DNA from: an uncultured Eubacteriales bacterium
GTDB lineage: Bacteria > Bacillota > Clostridia > Oscillospirales > UBA644
Reading direction: 5' to 3'
DNA length: 64,000 nt
NCBI GenBank assembly: GCA_959604355.1
Contig: CAUHAO010000006.1
Coordinates: 21,541 to 85,540 of the forward strand
The notes beneath the pieces are model-generated. The model saw only the letters and a list, made by a program, of their open reading frames with translations, did not search any database and had not been told where the DNA came from. Shown here piece after piece: positions 63,695 to 64,000 of this stretch. Each line of letters opens with the position of its first letter. Position 1 is the first letter of the stretch. Made by a program: the position numbers and the translations under genes.

Positions 63695-64000
63695 CTCCGT
63701 CCCCTGCCGATAGCAAGGTCAATCCGAAAAAGATACTTTTTCCGTTTGGATAGATTCGAACTGCCACATCAGGTTGAAACCACTACAAACGTAAATACAA
63801 AAAAGCTCTATTCTTTCCACGGACAGATTCGAACTACCGAAAACCAAATATTGACCTACTGAAGACAAAGAAAAAAGCCACGGCAACCGTGCAAATTCAA
63901 TTCGATTTCTTCTCCCCGACAAATTGGAATTTGTTTTATAGAGGTCTTTGCAAATACACCATATCTACAAGGTGTACACCACACTCATATATCGGGTGAT
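63695..64000. repeat. Further T-arm-like copies and non-coding tail
   Basis: Two more copies of the ATTCGAAC motif follow at about 63753 (GATAGATTCGAACTGCC) and 63826 (GGACAGATTCGAACTACC), then AT-rich sequence to the window edge. No gene with a start site is convincing. Confidence 0.6.

Noticed and set aside
61260..63860. CRISPR array suggested by the recurring ATTCGAAC blocks
   Set aside because: The repeats are short, irregularly spaced and interrupted by a gene, and no cas gene is in the window. The T-arm reading explains the motif better.
61260..63860. Several tRNA genes on the minus strand
   Set aside because: Only T-arm-like pieces are present; no matching acceptor, D or anticodon arms were found within 80 bases of any copy.

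Overview
This window looks like chromosome of an anaerobic, low-to-mid GC Gram-positive bacterium of the class Clostridia. The signs are pyruvate:ferredoxin oxidoreductase, a desulfoferrodoxin-type superoxide reductase, type III glutamine synthetase, DUF1846, a YetF/DUF4363 pair, a SpoIVFB-like site-2 protease, QueT, strong AGGAGG ribosome binding sites and near-consensus SigA promoters (TTGACA/17/TATAAT). An Oscillospirales- or Christensenellales-like lineage is my guess; no rRNA gene is present to place it.

Layout: 1-3306 is the 3' part of nifJ. 3.4-16.4 kb holds housekeeping genes: the attenuated infC-rpmI-rplT operon, a PP-loop thiolation protein, tmk, a DJ-1 protein, 5-formyl-THF cyclo-ligase, a CPBP protease, mltG, trmR, GTP-type pckG, a GDSL hydrolase, the YetF/DUF4363 pair, galK, DUF177 and rpmF. 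16.5-19.8 kb is a PDZ/radical-SAM protein with der and plsY. 19.9-32.1 kb is mostly minus strand: htpG-DUF1846, radA-traX, queT-galU-mutarotase, and an M50 protease with two radical-SAM-linked proteins; one plus-strand Gfo/Idh gene interrupts it. 32.3-36.3 kb has rodA and a GlpA/GlpB/DUF1667-like oxidoreductase operon, followed by tRNA-Thr(CGU). 36.7-41.1 kb is accessory: flavin reductase, SDR, GNAT, TPR + DUF4037 pair, desulfoferrodoxin.

41.3-50.0 kb is the most interesting metabolic region: one apparent operon of type II pantothenate kinase (coaW), a SorE-like zinc dehydrogenase, an SDR with an extra N-terminal domain, and a complete 2-oxoacid dehydrogenase-type complex (E2, E3, fused E1 alpha-beta). 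Because nifJ should already oxidise pyruvate, I infer that this complex acts on a product of the two sugar/polyol dehydrogenases, by analogy with acetoin dehydrogenase, with coaW supplying CoA. 50.2-55.1 kb: rpsB-tsf, a stand-alone E2-like acyltransferase without its catalytic His, and glnN. 55.5-60.8 kb: tatD, a YitT protein, and metF-metH.

60.9-64.0 kb is a repeat-rich tail. tRNA-Gln(UUG) is followed by a chain of mini-hairpins bounded by GTGATG/CATCAC repeats. Two long direct repeats then flank a sigma factor with a very long C-terminal extension. Both repeats carry several minus-strand copies of a tRNA T-arm, one of them matching the 3' end of the tRNA-Gln exactly over 17 bases. This part looks like an integration or recombination hot spot.
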